Shown piece by piece: positions 10,001 through 19,954 of a stretch of 59,121 nt of DNA; positions within the stretch are counted from its first letter, which is position 1; each line of letters starts with the position of its first letter. Made by a program: the position numbers and the translations under genes. The stretch lies in NCBI GenBank assembly GCA_947259045.1, contig CAMYKZ010000009.1, positions 1 to 59,121 of the forward strand, written 5' to 3'. The notes beneath the pieces were generated by a model. That model ran no database searches and was not told where the DNA came from. It was given only the letters and a program-made list of their open reading frames with translations. The DNA comes from an uncultured Afifella sp. (GTDB taxonomy: Bacteria > Pseudomonadota > Alphaproteobacteria > Rhizobiales > Afifellaceae).

Positions 10001-10028
10001 GTGGGTCCCACCGGTCCCGCTCTTTTTT
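9998..10028 (+). terminator. Premature intrinsic terminator in the rimP leader
   Basis: AGAGTGGG (9998-10005) pairs with CCCGCTCT (10016-10023) with one G-T wobble, around a ten-base loop. A run of six T follows (10023-10028). It lies about 70 bases before the rimP start, so it would attenuate the operon rather than end an upstream gene, since the gene to the left points away. Confidence 0.7.
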
Positions 10029-10096
10029 GTTGCCTTTCGCGATCATGCCCCAGCCGGTGAAGATATGTCGCAGGGCTGGCGGCGCCATGAGGACCG

Positions 10097-10744
10097 ATGA
10101 ACGAACGGACACCAAGCAGCGAGCGGCTGATCCGCGAATCCGGACTGGAGGCGCGCATCGCCCGGATTATCGAGCCGGCGATCCAGGATCTGGGTTATGA
10201 TCTCGTGCGTGTCCGGATCACCGGCCAGAACGGCATGACCGTGCAGATCATGGCCGAAAGACCCGATGGCACCATGGGCGTTGAAGATTGCGAGGCGATC
10301 AGCCGGGCGATTGCCCCGGAACTTGACGTCGACGATCCGGTCGGCCGCGCCTATCATCTGGAATTGTCGTCGCCCGGTATCGACAGGCCGCTGACACGGG
10401 CCAAGGATTTCGAACTGTGGGCCGGCCACGAAGCCAAGATCGAATTGGATGTCGCGCTCAACGGGCAGAAGCGGTTTCGCGGCATCTTGCTCGGGGTTAA
10501 AGACGGCTGCGCCGGGCTGCGCCAGAAAGCGGGTAAGAAATTCGGCATGACCGGGGCCGATGCCGCCGCAGAAGCCACTGCCGAAGCCGGTGAAACGGAA
10601 AACGATATCTGGCTCGTTATGCACGATATTGCCGATGCAAAACTTGTCATGACAGATGCGCTGATCGACGCCGCTCAGCATGTTAACAACCCGCAGGGCG
10701 CGGTCGAAAGCCGGGCTCTGGAAGACAATCAAACCGAAGACTAG
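10097..10744 (+). CDS. rimP: Ribosome maturation factor RimP
   Basis: RimP assists maturation of the 30S subunit. The 215-residue product shows the N-terminal domain motif [20 protein letters not shown] and the conserved [13 protein letters not shown], followed by the SH3-like C-terminal domain ([11 protein letters not shown]). The tail after about residue 150 is longer and Ala/Glu-rich, as in other rhizobial RimP proteins. It is the first gene of the operon and is followed at 13 bases by nusA. Confidence 0.95.
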   Translation: MNERTPSSERLIRESGLEARIARIIEPAIQDLGYDLVRVRITGQNGMTVQIMAERPDGTMGVEDCEAISRAIAPELDVDDPVGRAYHLELSSPGIDRPLTRAKDFELWAGHEAKIELDVALNGQKRFRGILLGVKDGCAGLRQKAGKKFGMTGADAAAEATAEAGETENDIWLVMHDIADAKLVMTDALIDAAQHVNNPQGAVESRALEDNQTED

Positions 10745-10757
10745 ATGGAGCACAGCC

Positions 10758-12374
10758 ATGGCTGTCAGTGCAAATAAGCTTGAACTTCTTCAGATCGCCG
10801 ACGCCGTCGCGCGGGAAAAGACCATCGATCGCGGCATTGTCATCGCCGCCATGGAAGACGCGATCCAGAAAGCGGCGAAGTCGCGTTATGGCGCCGACAC
10901 CGATGTCCGCGCCGAAATCGATCCCAAATCCGGTGAAATCAAGCTGCAGCGGCTGATGGAAGTGGTGGAGAACGTCGAAGAGCCGGCGATCCAGATCGTG
11001 CTTGACGAGGCGCGCGGCCGCAACCCGGCAGCCCAGGTCGGCGATTTCATCTCCGAACCGCTGCCGCCGCTCGAATTCGGCCGCATCGCAGCCCAGTCCG
11101 CCAAACAGGTGATCATGCAGAAGGTCCGCGACGCCGAACGTGACCGGCAATTTGAGGATTTCAAGGATCGTATCGGCGAAGTCATCAACGGCACCGTCAA
11201 GCGGGTCGAATATGGCAATGTGGTCGTCGATCTTGGCCGCGGCGAAGCCGTGATCCGGCGCGATGAGCTGATTCCGCGGGAGAATTTCCGCTATGGCGAC
11301 CGGGTCCGCGCCTATATCTACGATGTGCGCCGCGAGCAGAGGGGCCCGCAGATCTTTTTGTCGCGCACCCATCCGCAGTTCATGGCGAAACTGTTCACCA
11401 TGGAAGTGCCGGAAATCTATGACGGCATTATCGAATTGCGCTCTGTTGCCCGCGATCCCGGTTCGCGCGCCAAGATTGCGGTGATTTCCAACGACAGTTC
11501 GATCGATCCGGTCGGCGCCTGCGTCGGCATGCGCGGCAGCCGGGTTCAGGCCGTTGTCGGCGAACTCCAGGGTGAGCGCATCGATATCATTCCCTGGTCG
11601 CCCGATCCGGCAACGTTTATCGTCAATGCGCTGCAGCCGGCGGAAGTCACCAAGGTCGTGCTTGATGAAGACGCCCAGCGCATCGAGGTTGTCGTCCCGG
11701 ACGATCAATTGTCGCTGGCTATCGGCCGCCGCGGCCAGAATGTGCGCCTCGCCTCGCAGTTGACCGGCTGGGATATCGATATCCTGACGGAAGACGAGGA
11801 ATCGGAGCGCCGCCAGAAAGAATTTGCCGAACGCACCGAACTGTTCACCTCGGCGCTGGATGTCGACGAAATGGTCGGCCAGCTGCTGGCGTCGGAAGGT
11901 TTCGCCAATATCGACGAAGTGGCCTTTGTCGAGCCGGACGAAATTTCCTCCATTGAGGGTTTCGACGAAGAAACGGCGGAAGAACTGCAGATGCGCGCCC
12001 GTGAGCATCTCGACAGGATCGAAGCCGAGCAGGACGAAGAACGCGTCAAGCTGGGTGTCGAGGACGCATTGAAAACCGTCCCCGGCGTGACCACAGCCAT
12101 GCTGGTCGCTTTCGGCAAGGATGACGTCAAGACTGTCGAGGATCTGGCCTATTGCGCCACCGACGACCTTGTTGGCTGGACGGAGCGCAAGGATGGCGAG
12201 ACAGTCCGGTTCGAGGGCACGCTGAGCGGCATGGACGTGACGCGCGAAGAAGCCGAGCAGATGATCATGAGCGCAAGGCTGCAGGCGGGCATCCTGACGG
12301 AAGCCGATCTGGCCGAGCCGGAGCCGGAAGATGGCGAAGAACAGACAGACGAAGAGGAACAGGCTGCAGTTTGA
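10758..12374 (+). CDS. nusA: Transcription termination/antitermination factor NusA
   Basis: NusA binds RNA polymerase and controls pausing, termination and antitermination. With ATG 10758 (MAVSANKLELLQIADAVARE) the product has 538 residues. It holds the N-terminal polymerase-binding domain, an S1 domain around residues 140-205 (GTVKRVEYGNVVVDLGRGE), KH domains with VGACVGMRGSRV and LAIGRRGQNVRLA, and C-terminal helix-hairpin-helix repeats typical of proteobacterial NusA. The tail is highly acidic. The open frame extends upstream to 10680 inside rimP, but 10758 is the family start. The stop overlaps the next start as TTGA. Confidence 0.96.
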   Translation: MAVSANKLELLQIADAVAREKTIDRGIVIAAMEDAIQKAAKSRYGADTDVRAEIDPKSGEIKLQRLMEVVENVEEPAIQIVLDEARGRNPAAQVGDFISEPLPPLEFGRIAAQSAKQVIMQKVRDAERDRQFEDFKDRIGEVINGTVKRVEYGNVVVDLGRGEAVIRRDELIPRENFRYGDRVRAYIYDVRREQRGPQIFLSRTHPQFMAKLFTMEVPEIYDGIIELRSVARDPGSRAKIAVISNDSSIDPVGACVGMRGSRVQAVVGELQGERIDIIPWSPDPATFIVNALQPAEVTKVVLDEDAQRIEVVVPDDQLSLAIGRRGQNVRLASQLTGWDIDILTEDEESERRQKEFAERTELFTSALDVDEMVGQLLASEGFANIDEVAFVEPDEISSIEGFDEETAEELQMRAREHLDRIEAEQDEERVKLGVEDALKTVPGVTTAMLVAFGKDDVKTVEDLAYCATDDLVGWTERKDGETVRFEGTLSGMDVTREEAEQMIMSARLQAGILTEADLAEPEPEDGEEQTDEEEQAAV

Positions 12375-13075
12375 ACAACGATACGCAGATATTCGCGACC
12401 GCAACTGACCGGTTCGTCCGGGCCGCAAACGGCCGTTCCGCCGGTGGCGGCGGGCGCAGCAGGGAGCGTATGTGCCTTGTGACCCGGGAGACCAGGCCGG
12501 ATTGCGAACTCATTCGCTTTGTCAGCGGCCCGGATGGGGTTATAGTGCCGGATATACAGTCCCGGTTGCCGGGTCGTGGTGTCTGGGTTACGGCTGAGCG
12601 CACGATGCTGAAGCAGGCGGCAAGCGGAAAATTGTTTGCCCGGGGCCTGAAAGCCGATGTCCGCGTTTCCGCCGATCTGGCAGACCAGGTTTCGGCTTTG
12701 CTGAAAGCCAGTGCTCTCGGGCGTCTTGGATTGGCGCGCAAGGCCGGGCAGTTGGCGGTCGGTTTCACCAAGGCGGCCGCTGCGATTGAAAGTTCAAAGG
12801 CCGGAACGGTGCTGGTTGCCACAGATGGCGCAGAAGATGGCCGGCGCAAGATGCAGGCGATCGTGCGGCGAAACCGTCGGGCTAACGGTCTGCAGATGAT
12901 CGACTGCTGGTCGAGTGAAGAATTGAGTTTGGCAATTGGCCGGACAAATGTGATACATGCTGCCGTGCTTGCAGGCCCGGCGGGCGAAAGTTTCAAACAG
13001 GCAGTCTTAAGACTCCTCCGATTTGAGGGTCAGGCTGGAGAGGATGCGGTTAAGCCGCAGGATAGCGACGTATGA
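12371..13075 (+). CDS. YlxR (DUF448) - L7Ae-like RNA-binding fusion protein
   Basis: Two RNA-binding modules are joined in 234 residues. The N-terminal YlxR domain shows [15 protein letters not shown] and LPGRGVWV. The C-terminal domain resembles ribosomal protein L7Ae/L30e ([20 protein letters not shown]). In firmicutes these are separate genes (ylxR and ylxQ) in the same nusA-infB operon; fusion is common in alphaproteobacteria. The start is TTG 12371, overlapping the nusA stop. The stop overlaps infB (ATGA). Its exact role, perhaps in ribosome or RNase P biology, is not shown by the sequence. Confidence 0.9.
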   Translation: MNNDTQIFATATDRFVRAANGRSAGGGGRSRERMCLVTRETRPDCELIRFVSGPDGVIVPDIQSRLPGRGVWVTAERTMLKQAASGKLFARGLKADVRVSADLADQVSALLKASALGRLGLARKAGQLAVGFTKAAAAIESSKAGTVLVATDGAEDGRRKMQAIVRRNRRANGLQMIDCWSSEELSLAIGRTNVIHAAVLAGPAGESFKQAVLRLLRFEGQAGEDAVKPQDSDV

Positions 13076-15594
13076 GTGATACAGGCGGTAATGATGATGG
13101 CACGGCCCGCGTCGAGCAGCGCAGGACGCTGTCCCTGAGGCGCGATCGGGACACGGTCCGCCAGAGTTTTTCTGGTGGCCGGTCCAAATCGGTTGTTGTG
13201 GAGAAAAAGCGCCGCCGCCCGGTGGAGCGCACGGAAGAGCCTGCGCAGAAGCCGGTCGTCGCCAAAACGCCGGCCGCCAAACCGGCAGCGCCCGCTGCTC
13301 CCAAGCGGGAACCGGTGGCCGAATCACGCAGTGGCATGGTACTCAGGTCGCTGACCGCTGACGAGCGGGGCGCCCGCGCCCAGGCTCTCGCCGATGCCAA
13401 AGTCCGCGAAGCGGTTGACCGCGAACGCGCCGAGGAAGACGCGAAACGCCGCGCCGCAGAAGACGAAGCCCGCGCCCTGGAAACGGCCGAGGCCGCCAAG
13501 CGCCAAGCTGAGGAAGAAGCCCGGCGGGCTGAAGAAGAAGAGGTCAAGGCGCGCGCTACGTCCGAGGCTGAGCGTCGTGCGGAGCCTGCGCCCTCGTCTG
13601 CAAAAGATGAGCCGGCAGCCGACACGGAAGCGCCGAAAGCGATCCGTGCAATCAACCGGCCGAAGCGGCCCGAAGCGAAACCGGCGCCGCGCCGTTCAGA
13701 CGAGCGGCGCAGAGGCCGGCTGACGGTCACGAATCTGCAGCAGGATGAGCGTGAACGATCGCTCGCATCGGTTCGCCGCCGCCGTGAAAAGGAAAAGCGG
13801 CAGCAGAGCGATTTCAATCCGTCGACGGAAAAGATCATCCGCGAAGTCACGATTCCGGAGGCAATCTCCGTTCAGGATCTGGCCAACCGCATGGCAGAGC
13901 GCGCAGTCGATGTTATCCGGATGCTTATGGGACAGGGCCACATGGTCAAGATAACCGATATACTTGATGCCGATACCGCGCAGCTGGTGGCGGAAGAAAT
14001 GGGCCATAGTGTTCGCCGCGTATCCGCCGCCGATGTCGAAACGGGTCTGATCAGCGATCCGGATGCTGAAGAGACATTGCAGCCCCGGCCGCCGATCGTC
14101 ACCATTATGGGCCATGTCGATCACGGCAAGACGTCGTTGCTTGACACGATCCGCGAAGCCAATGTCGTCTCAGGCGAAGCCGGTGGAATCACCCAGCATA
14201 TCGGCGCCTACCAGGTCGAGCAGAACGGCCAGAAGATTACCTTCCTGGATACGCCGGGCCACGAAGCCTTTACGGCGATGCGTGCCCGCGGCGCCCAGGC
14301 GACCGATATCGTCGTCCTCGTCGTCGCAGCCGACGACGGCGTCATGCCGCAAACCATCGAAGCAATCAATCATGCGCGGGCTGCCGAGGTGCCGCTGATT
14401 GTCGCGATCAACAAGATCGACAAACCTGGCGTCGATCCGACGCGGGTCAAGACGGATCTGCTGCAGCATGAAGTGATTACGGAAAGCATGTCGGGCGACA
14501 CGCTGGAAGTCGAGGTCTCCGCGACCGAGAAAATCAATATCGACAAGCTGCTGGAAGCCATTCTGCTGCAGTCGGAACTGCTTGACATGAAAGCCAATCC
14601 CGACCGGTCCGCCGAAGGTATGGTTGTAGAAGCGCAGCTCGACAAGGGCCGCGGGCCGGTTGCGACGATCCTCGTCCAGCGCGGCACGCTGGAGATCGGC
14701 GATATTGTCGTTGCCGGCGCGGAATGGGGCAAGGTACGGGCACTGATCAACGACCATGGCGAACAGGTCCAGCAGGCCGGTCCGTCAATGCCGGTCGAGG
14801 TACTCGGCTTCCAGGGTACGCCGGATGCCGGCGATCTTGTGGCGGTGGTCGATAATGAAGGCCGCGCACGTGAGGTCACAGAATATCGTCAGCGCCTGAA
14901 GCGCGAAAAGGCCGTGGCTGCGCTGGCCGGTACGCGCGGTTCGCTGGAGCAGATGATGAACCAGCTGCAGGTTTCCGGCGTTGCCGAATTCCCGCTTGTG
15001 GTGAAAGCCGACGTTCAGGGCTCTGTGGAAGCGATTATCGGCGCCCTGGCCAAACTGTCGACGGACGAGGTTGCAGCCCGGGTGATCCATTCCGGCGTTG
15101 GCGGGGTCACCGAATCCGACATCACACTGGCCGCGGCGTCCAATGCTGCCGTGCTCGGCTTCAATGTGCGCGCCAACAAGCAGGCGCGCGAAGCGTCCGA
15201 ACGCGACAGCGTCGAAATCCGCTATTACAATATCATCTACGATCTGGTCGATGACGTGAAATCGGCCATGTCGGGCATGCTTTCGCCGGAACGCCGCGAA
15301 ACCTTCATCGGCAATGCGGAAATCCGCGAAGTGTTCAACATCTCCAAGGTTGGCAAGGTTGCCGGCTGCCTGATCACCGAGGGCAAGGTGGAGCGCGGCG
15401 CCGGAGTCCGCCTGATCCGCGACAATGTCGTTGTGCACGAAGGCAAGCTTTCGACCCTGAAACGCTTCAAGGACGAAGTGAAGGAAGTCCAGAGCGGGCA
15501 GGAATGCGGCATGGCATTCGAAAACTACCAGGATATGCGCGCAGGCGACGTTATCGAATGTTACCGGGTCGAGGAAATCGCCAGAACGCTTTAG
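13072..15594 (+). CDS. infB: Translation initiation factor IF-2
   Basis: IF-2 is the GTPase that brings initiator tRNA to the ribosome. The 840-residue product has a long charged Ala/Glu/Arg-rich N-terminal region (about 1-250). An IF2_N segment follows ([20 protein letters not shown]). The GTPase domain begins near residue 345 with [17 protein letters not shown] and NKIDKP, and domains II-IV follow. The protein ends with [15 protein letters not shown]. The start overlaps the YlxR-L7Ae gene. A 141-base gap with nothing recognisable separates it from rbfA. Confidence 0.97.
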   Translation: MSDTGGNDDGTARVEQRRTLSLRRDRDTVRQSFSGGRSKSVVVEKKRRRPVERTEEPAQKPVVAKTPAAKPAAPAAPKREPVAESRSGMVLRSLTADERGARAQALADAKVREAVDRERAEEDAKRRAAEDEARALETAEAAKRQAEEEARRAEEEEVKARATSEAERRAEPAPSSAKDEPAADTEAPKAIRAINRPKRPEAKPAPRRSDERRRGRLTVTNLQQDERERSLASVRRRREKEKRQQSDFNPSTEKIIREVTIPEAISVQDLANRMAERAVDVIRMLMGQGHMVKITDILDADTAQLVAEEMGHSVRRVSAADVETGLISDPDAEETLQPRPPIVTIMGHVDHGKTSLLDTIREANVVSGEAGGITQHIGAYQVEQNGQKITFLDTPGHEAFTAMRARGAQATDIVVLVVAADDGVMPQTIEAINHARAAEVPLIVAINKIDKPGVDPTRVKTDLLQHEVITESMSGDTLEVEVSATEKINIDKLLEAILLQSELLDMKANPDRSAEGMVVEAQLDKGRGPVATILVQRGTLEIGDIVVAGAEWGKVRALINDHGEQVQQAGPSMPVEVLGFQGTPDAGDLVAVVDNEGRAREVTEYRQRLKREKAVAALAGTRGSLEQMMNQLQVSGVAEFPLVVKADVQGSVEAIIGALAKLSTDEVAARVIHSGVGGVTESDITLAAASNAAVLGFNVRANKQAREASERDSVEIRYYNIIYDLVDDVKSAMSGMLSPERRETFIGNAEIREVFNISKVGKVAGCLITEGKVERGAGVRLIRDNVVVHEGKLSTLKRFKDEVKEVQSGQECGMAFENYQDMRAGDVIECYRVEEIARTL

Positions 15595-15735
15595 GCCGCC
15601 GACTTCGTTCGCGTTCCGGAATGTGTCCGGCGCACCAGGCGAAGATCTGCGGCCGCGTCTGGTAACAGATGCGCGCCCGGTGACGGAAACAATGACCGGT
15701 CCGACCCCGGCATGATGTGAAGATGGACAGAAACC

Positions 15736-16161
15736 ATGACACGATTTAGCGGCGGCGCGGCCGCCGGCATGCCTTCGCAGCGCCAGCTCCGGGTCGGCGA
15801 ACTCGTCAGGCACGCTCTGGCCGATGTTCTGACCCGCGCTTCCGTTCGCGATCAGGATCTCGACGGCGTCCTGGTCACGGTTGCCGAAGTCCGGCTGACA
15901 CCTGATCTGCGACATGCCGTGGCATTTGTCTCTCTGATGGGAAACGATGACCCGAAGAAGATTGTCGAAGCGCTGAACCGCAATGCCCGGTTTTTCCGCG
16001 GCCAGGTTGCGCCCGCTCTGCGCCAGATGCGCAATATTCCCGATCTCCAGTTTCGGATCGATAGCCGGTTTGACGACGACAGCCGGATTGACGCGCTTCT
16101 GAGATCCGGCCCGGTCGCCAGGGATCTGCCGGACGAGCCCGGTCCCGGAGAGGCGGACTGA
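15736..16161 (+). CDS. rbfA: Ribosome-binding factor A
   Basis: RbfA binds the 30S subunit during late 16S rRNA processing. At 141 residues it is of usual size. Family motifs include QRQLRVGELVRHALADVL, VTVAEVRLTPDLRHAVAFVS and PDLQFRIDSRFDDDSRIDAL. The stop and the truB start share a base (TGATG), which couples the two genes. Confidence 0.95.
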   Translation: MTRFSGGAAAGMPSQRQLRVGELVRHALADVLTRASVRDQDLDGVLVTVAEVRLTPDLRHAVAFVSLMGNDDPKKIVEALNRNARFFRGQVAPALRQMRNIPDLQFRIDSRFDDDSRIDALLRSGPVARDLPDEPGPGEAD

Positions 16162-17111
16162 TGGGCCGACGCCGCAAATCGGGCCGCCCGGTCAATGGCT
16201 GGATCGTTCTCGACAAGCCGGTCGGAATGACGTCGACATCGGCGGTGGCTTTCGTCAAGCGGGCGCTTGATGCCCAGAAGGCCGGCCATGCCGGAACGCT
16301 GGACCCCCTTGCATCGGGCTGTCTGCCGATTGCGCTTGGCGAGGCGACCAAGACGGTGGCCTTCGCCATGGACGGACGCAAGGTTTACCGCTTTACGGTG
16401 CGCTGGGGTGTTGAAACGGAAACCGACGATACCGAAGGCGCAGCCACATCGACGTCGGATACGCGTCCGGATGCTTCCGCTATCGGCGCCATCCTTGACG
16501 ACTTCACAGGCACCATCGAACAGGTCCCGCCGGTCTATTCGGCCATCAAGATCGCCGGCGAACGGGCCTATGACCTGGCCCGAGACGGCGAGGATGTGGT
16601 GCTTGAAGCCCGGCAGATTGTCGTCCACCGGCTGCAGTTGCTGGAATGCCCCGATGCCGACACGGCGATTTTCGAGGCTGAATGCGGCAAGGGAACCTAT
16701 ATTCGCGCGCTCGCCCGCGACATGGGGCGCAGGCTTGGCACATACGGCCATGTGACCGGACTGCGGCGCATGGTGGTCGGTCCGTTTTCGGAACCGGACA
16801 TGGTGACCCCGCAGGCGCTCGAAACACGCGTTCAGGACAATCCGGAACAGGCCGACGATTACCTGCAGCCGGTCGAGGCGGCGCTTTGCCGGATCCCGGC
16901 ATTTCAGTTCGGCGAGCGTGATACCGCCCGTATCCGAAGCGGCCAGTCGGTGCTTCTGCGCGGCCGTGATGCGCCGGTTAGCCAAGGCTCGGCATATGCG
17001 GTCTGTGACGGCGTACCGGTTGCCATCGGTGAGATCGAAAAAGGCCTTTTCAATCCCAAGCGCGTGTTCAATCTGAACGAAAACCGGCCGCCCAGGCCGC
17101 CTGTCGATTAG
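16161..17111 (+). CDS. truB: tRNA pseudouridine(55) synthase TruB
   Basis: TruB makes pseudouridine 55 in the T loop of tRNAs. The catalytic aspartate lies in AGTLDPLASGCLPI. GWIVLDKPVGMTSTSAV opens the catalytic domain, and VPPVYSAIKIAGERAYDLAR and GTYIRALARDMG are further family motifs. The C-terminal part corresponds to the PUA-like region. The length, 316 residues, is normal. It is coupled to rbfA by a one-base overlap. Confidence 0.96.
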   Translation: MGRRRKSGRPVNGWIVLDKPVGMTSTSAVAFVKRALDAQKAGHAGTLDPLASGCLPIALGEATKTVAFAMDGRKVYRFTVRWGVETETDDTEGAATSTSDTRPDASAIGAILDDFTGTIEQVPPVYSAIKIAGERAYDLARDGEDVVLEARQIVVHRLQLLECPDADTAIFEAECGKGTYIRALARDMGRRLGTYGHVTGLRRMVVGPFSEPDMVTPQALETRVQDNPEQADDYLQPVEAALCRIPAFQFGERDTARIRSGQSVLLRGRDAPVSQGSAYAVCDGVPVAIGEIEKGLFNPKRVFNLNENRPPRPPVD

Positions 17112-17285
17112 GGCTGGCGTTTTCTACGGTTTTGGTCCATACAGCGCTCGCGCCTCGATGCGGATGCATTGTAGGCCCTTAAATACGGCCCCTGCTGGAC
17201 GACATCCCGGCTGAGGGCGGCCCCCGAACAGGAAAAATGCAGGCAAGGGGGGCGGACACGGTCTTGACCCAATTCCGACCCTTGA

Positions 17286-17305
17286 ACCTTTGCAAACAGA
17301 AAGGT
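17286..17305 (+). promoter_or_regulatory. Hairpin covering the rpsO ribosome binding site
   Basis: ACCTTT (17286-17291) can pair with AAAGGT (17300-17305) around an eight-base loop. AAAGG is the Shine-Dalgarno sequence, eight bases before the rpsO ATG at 17313. Ribosomal protein S15 represses its own mRNA in several bacteria through differing leader structures, so this stem is a candidate control element. The 201-base leader 17112-17312 holds no gene. Confidence 0.4.
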
Positions 17306-17312
17306 AGTTGCG

Positions 17313-17582
17313 ATGTCGATCACGATGGACCGCAAGCAGGAACTGATCAAGGAATATGCAACCAAAGACGGCGACACAGGTTCGCCAGAAGTGCAGGTTG
17401 CCATTCTTTCGGAGCGCATCACCAACCTGACGGAACATTTCAAAACCCACGCCAAGGACAATCATTCAAGGCGCGGGCTTCTTAAACTTGTGTCTCAGCG
17501 CCGCCGTCTTCTGGACTATGTAAGGTCCAATGAACAGGAGCGCTACCAGACGCTTATTCAGCGGCTCGGACTGCGCCGCTAG
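17313..17582 (+). CDS. rpsO: 30S ribosomal protein S15
   Basis: S15 is a primary binder of 16S rRNA. The 89-residue product matches throughout: [39 protein letters not shown], and the [13 protein letters not shown] end. It lies between truB and pnp, its usual place. A leader hairpin may control its translation and a strong terminator follows. Confidence 0.98.
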   Translation: MSITMDRKQELIKEYATKDGDTGSPEVQVAILSERITNLTEHFKTHAKDNHSRRGLLKLVSQRRRLLDYVRSNEQERYQTLIQRLGLRR

Positions 17583-17590
17583 ACCGAAAC

Positions 17591-17625
17591 AACGCGGCTG
17601 CCATGAGGGCACGCCGCGTTTTTTT
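17591..17625 (+). terminator. Intrinsic terminator after rpsO
   Basis: AACGCGGC (17591-17598) pairs perfectly with GCCGCGTT (17613-17620). A further inner TGCC/GGCA pairing is possible. The run of T is 17619-17625. It separates rpsO from pnp, which then needs readthrough or its own promoter. Confidence 0.88.
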
Positions 17626-17758
17626 CAGGACAAGGGCAAAGCCATGACAGGATCGCCGGCTGATTTTCTTTCTGACAATGTGTTCAGACTGAAAACATCC
17701 AGCCATCTTGTTCATGGCTCGTCCGGTCCTGTGACCTATTACACAGAAAGGATGTGTC

Positions 17759-19876
17759 ATGTTTGATCATCATAAACAGGAAATTGAATGGGGCGGACGG
17801 CCGCTCGTACTGGAAGCGGGCAAAATTGCCCGTCAGGCGGATGGCGCGGTTCTCGCCACCTATGGCGAGACGACGGTGCTGGCCACTGTCGTCTCTGCAA
17901 GAGAACCCAAACCCGGCCTCGACTTCTTCCCGCTGACAGTGAATTACCAGGAAAAATATTTTGCCTCCGGCCGGATTCCCGGCGGCTTTTTCAAGCGCGA
18001 AGGACGACCGACGGAAAAGGAGACACTCACCTGTCGCCTGATCGATCGCCCGATCCGCCCGCTTTTCGCCGACGGTTACAAGAATGATACCCAGGTTATC
18101 ATCAACGTCTTGTCGCATGACATGGAAAACGATCCCGATATTGTCGCAATGATTGCCACGTCTGCCGCTCTGACCCTGTCGGGCGTACCCTTTATGGGCC
18201 CGATCGGCGGTGCGCGGGTCGGCTATATCAACGGCAGTTACGTGCTGAACCCGACGATCGACGAAATCAAGGAAAGCCAGCTCGATCTCGTTGTCGCCGG
18301 CACCGGCGAAGCCGTTTTGATGGTGGAATCGGAAGCGCAGGAGCTTGCCGAGGATGTCATGCTCGGCGCCGTCATGTTCGGCCACCAGCATTTCCAGCCT
18401 GTCATCGACGCCATTATCGCTCTGGCCGAGCGTGCCGCCAAGGCACCGCGTGATCACCAGGTCGAAGATCATTCCGAACTTCTCTCCAAAGTATCGGGGA
18501 TCGCCGAGGCCGATCTCAATGCGGCCTATTCCATTATCAACAAGGCGGAACGCCGCGACGCCATCGACCTCGCCAAGGCGAAAGTCATGGATGCGCTTGT
18601 CGGCGAAGACGGAGCGGAGCCCACCAAGCAGGTGCTTGGCGACCTGTTCAAGAAGGTTGAAAGCAAGATCGTCCGCGGCCGGATCATCGACAGCGGCTCG
18701 CGCATTGACGGGCGCGATCTGAGCACGGTTCGCCAGATCGTCTCAGAAGTCGGCATTCTGCCGCGCACCCATGGTTCGGCACTGTTCACCCGCGGCGAAA
18801 CCCAGGCCCTTGTCGTTGCCACGCTTGGCACCGGCGAAGACGAACAGATGATCGACAGCCTGGAAGGCACCTACCGCGAAGCTTTCATGCTGCATTACAA
18901 TTTCCCGCCATTTTCGGTTGGCGAGACAGGCCGCGTCGGCTCACCCGGCCGGCGCGAAATCGGACATGGCAAGCTGGCATGGCGGGCCATTCATCCGATG
19001 CTTCCGGCGACCCATGATTTCCCCTACACGCTGCGGGTGGTATCTGAAATCACCGAATCCAACGGCTCGTCGTCGATGGCGACGGTCTGCGGCACCTCGC
19101 TGGCGCTGATGGATGCCGGCGTGCCCCTCAAGGCGCCGGTTGCCGGTATCGCAATGGGCCTGATCAAGGAAGGCGAAAAATATGCCGTCCTGTCAGACAT
19201 TCTTGGCGATGAAGATCATCTCGGCGATATGGACTTCAAGGTGGCGGGCACGGAAAACGGCCTGACATCGCTGCAGATGGACATCAAGATCGACGGCATC
19301 ACCGAAGAGATCATGAAGGTCGCCCTGGACCAGGCCAAGGGTGGGCGGATGCACATTCTGGGTGAAATGTCCAAGGCGCTCGGCCATGCCCGTTCGGAAC
19401 TGGGCGAATATGCGCCGCGTATCGAAACCCTGAAGGTACCTGTCGACAAGATCCGTGAAGTCATCGGAACCGGTGGCAAGGTCATTCGCGAAATCGTCGA
19501 AAAGACGGGCGCAAAGGTCAATATCGACGATGACGGGACGGTCAAGGTGGCGTCATCCGACGCCGCGTCGATCAACGCCGCGATCAAATGGATCCGCTCT
19601 ATCACCGATGATCCGGAAGTCGGCGCGATTTACGAGGGCACCGTCGTCAAGACAGTGGACTTCGGCGCATTCGTCAATTTCTTCGGCGCCAAGGACGGGC
19701 TGGTGCACATCTCCCAGCTCAACAATGGCCGGCCGGAAAAAGTGACCGATGTGGTCAAGGAGGGCGACAAGGTTTTTGTCAAGCTTGTCGGTCTCGATGA
19801 CCGCGGCAAGGTCCGCCTGTCGATGAAGGTGGTCGACCAGGAAACCGGGCAGCCGATCGAAGGCGAAGCGGCATAA
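17759..19876 (+). CDS. pnp: Polyribonucleotide nucleotidyltransferase (PNPase)
   Basis: PNPase is the phosphorolytic 3'-5' exoribonuclease of the RNA degradosome. The 705 residues contain two RNase PH-like domains, with [20 protein letters not shown] in the first and [14 protein letters not shown] in the second. A KH domain lies at about 560-600 ([15 protein letters not shown]) and an S1 domain at about 620-690 ([15 protein letters not shown]). GAAAGG precedes ATG 17759. It follows rpsO with 176 bases between, which may contain its own promoter; I could not fix one. Confidence 0.97.
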   Translation: MFDHHKQEIEWGGRPLVLEAGKIARQADGAVLATYGETTVLATVVSAREPKPGLDFFPLTVNYQEKYFASGRIPGGFFKREGRPTEKETLTCRLIDRPIRPLFADGYKNDTQVIINVLSHDMENDPDIVAMIATSAALTLSGVPFMGPIGGARVGYINGSYVLNPTIDEIKESQLDLVVAGTGEAVLMVESEAQELAEDVMLGAVMFGHQHFQPVIDAIIALAERAAKAPRDHQVEDHSELLSKVSGIAEADLNAAYSIINKAERRDAIDLAKAKVMDALVGEDGAEPTKQVLGDLFKKVESKIVRGRIIDSGSRIDGRDLSTVRQIVSEVGILPRTHGSALFTRGETQALVVATLGTGEDEQMIDSLEGTYREAFMLHYNFPPFSVGETGRVGSPGRREIGHGKLAWRAIHPMLPATHDFPYTLRVVSEITESNGSSSMATVCGTSLALMDAGVPLKAPVAGIAMGLIKEGEKYAVLSDILGDEDHLGDMDFKVAGTENGLTSLQMDIKIDGITEEIMKVALDQAKGGRMHILGEMSKALGHARSELGEYAPRIETLKVPVDKIREVIGTGGKVIREIVEKTGAKVNIDDDGTVKVASSDAASINAAIKWIRSITDDPEVGAIYEGTVVKTVDFGAFVNFFGAKDGLVHISQLNNGRPEKVTDVVKEGDKVFVKLVGLDDRGKVRLSMKVVDQETGQPIEGEAA

Positions 19877-19900
19877 GCTCCAATCGCGCAGATAATATCA

Positions 19901-19929
19901 AAAAGGGTGCCTTCCGGGCACCCTTTTTT
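19901..19929. terminator. Bidirectional intrinsic terminator between pnp and a convergent GGDEF-EAL gene
   Basis: AAAAGGGTGCC (19901-19911), a five-base loop, then GGCACCCTTTT (19917-19927): a perfect 11-bp stem. Six T follow on the plus strand (19924-19929). Five A at 19900-19904 give a T run on the minus strand, so it can also serve the gene ending at 19955. Confidence 0.92.
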
Positions 19930-19954
19930 CGTTCTGCGTTCGATTTCGTCTGGC

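Noticed and set aside
10683..12428. 581-codon minus-strand frame opposite nusA
   Set aside because: It mirrors the nusA gene and is Asp/His-rich in the way antisense frames of GC-rich genes usually are.
14785..15915. Minus-strand frame opposite infB and rbfA
   Set aside because: Antisense to two certain genes, with no motifs.
17112..17285. Structured non-coding RNA in the truB-rpsO gap
   Set aside because: The region is G/C-rich and can fold, but no known RNA family could be recognised by eye; only the ribosome-site hairpin is reported.
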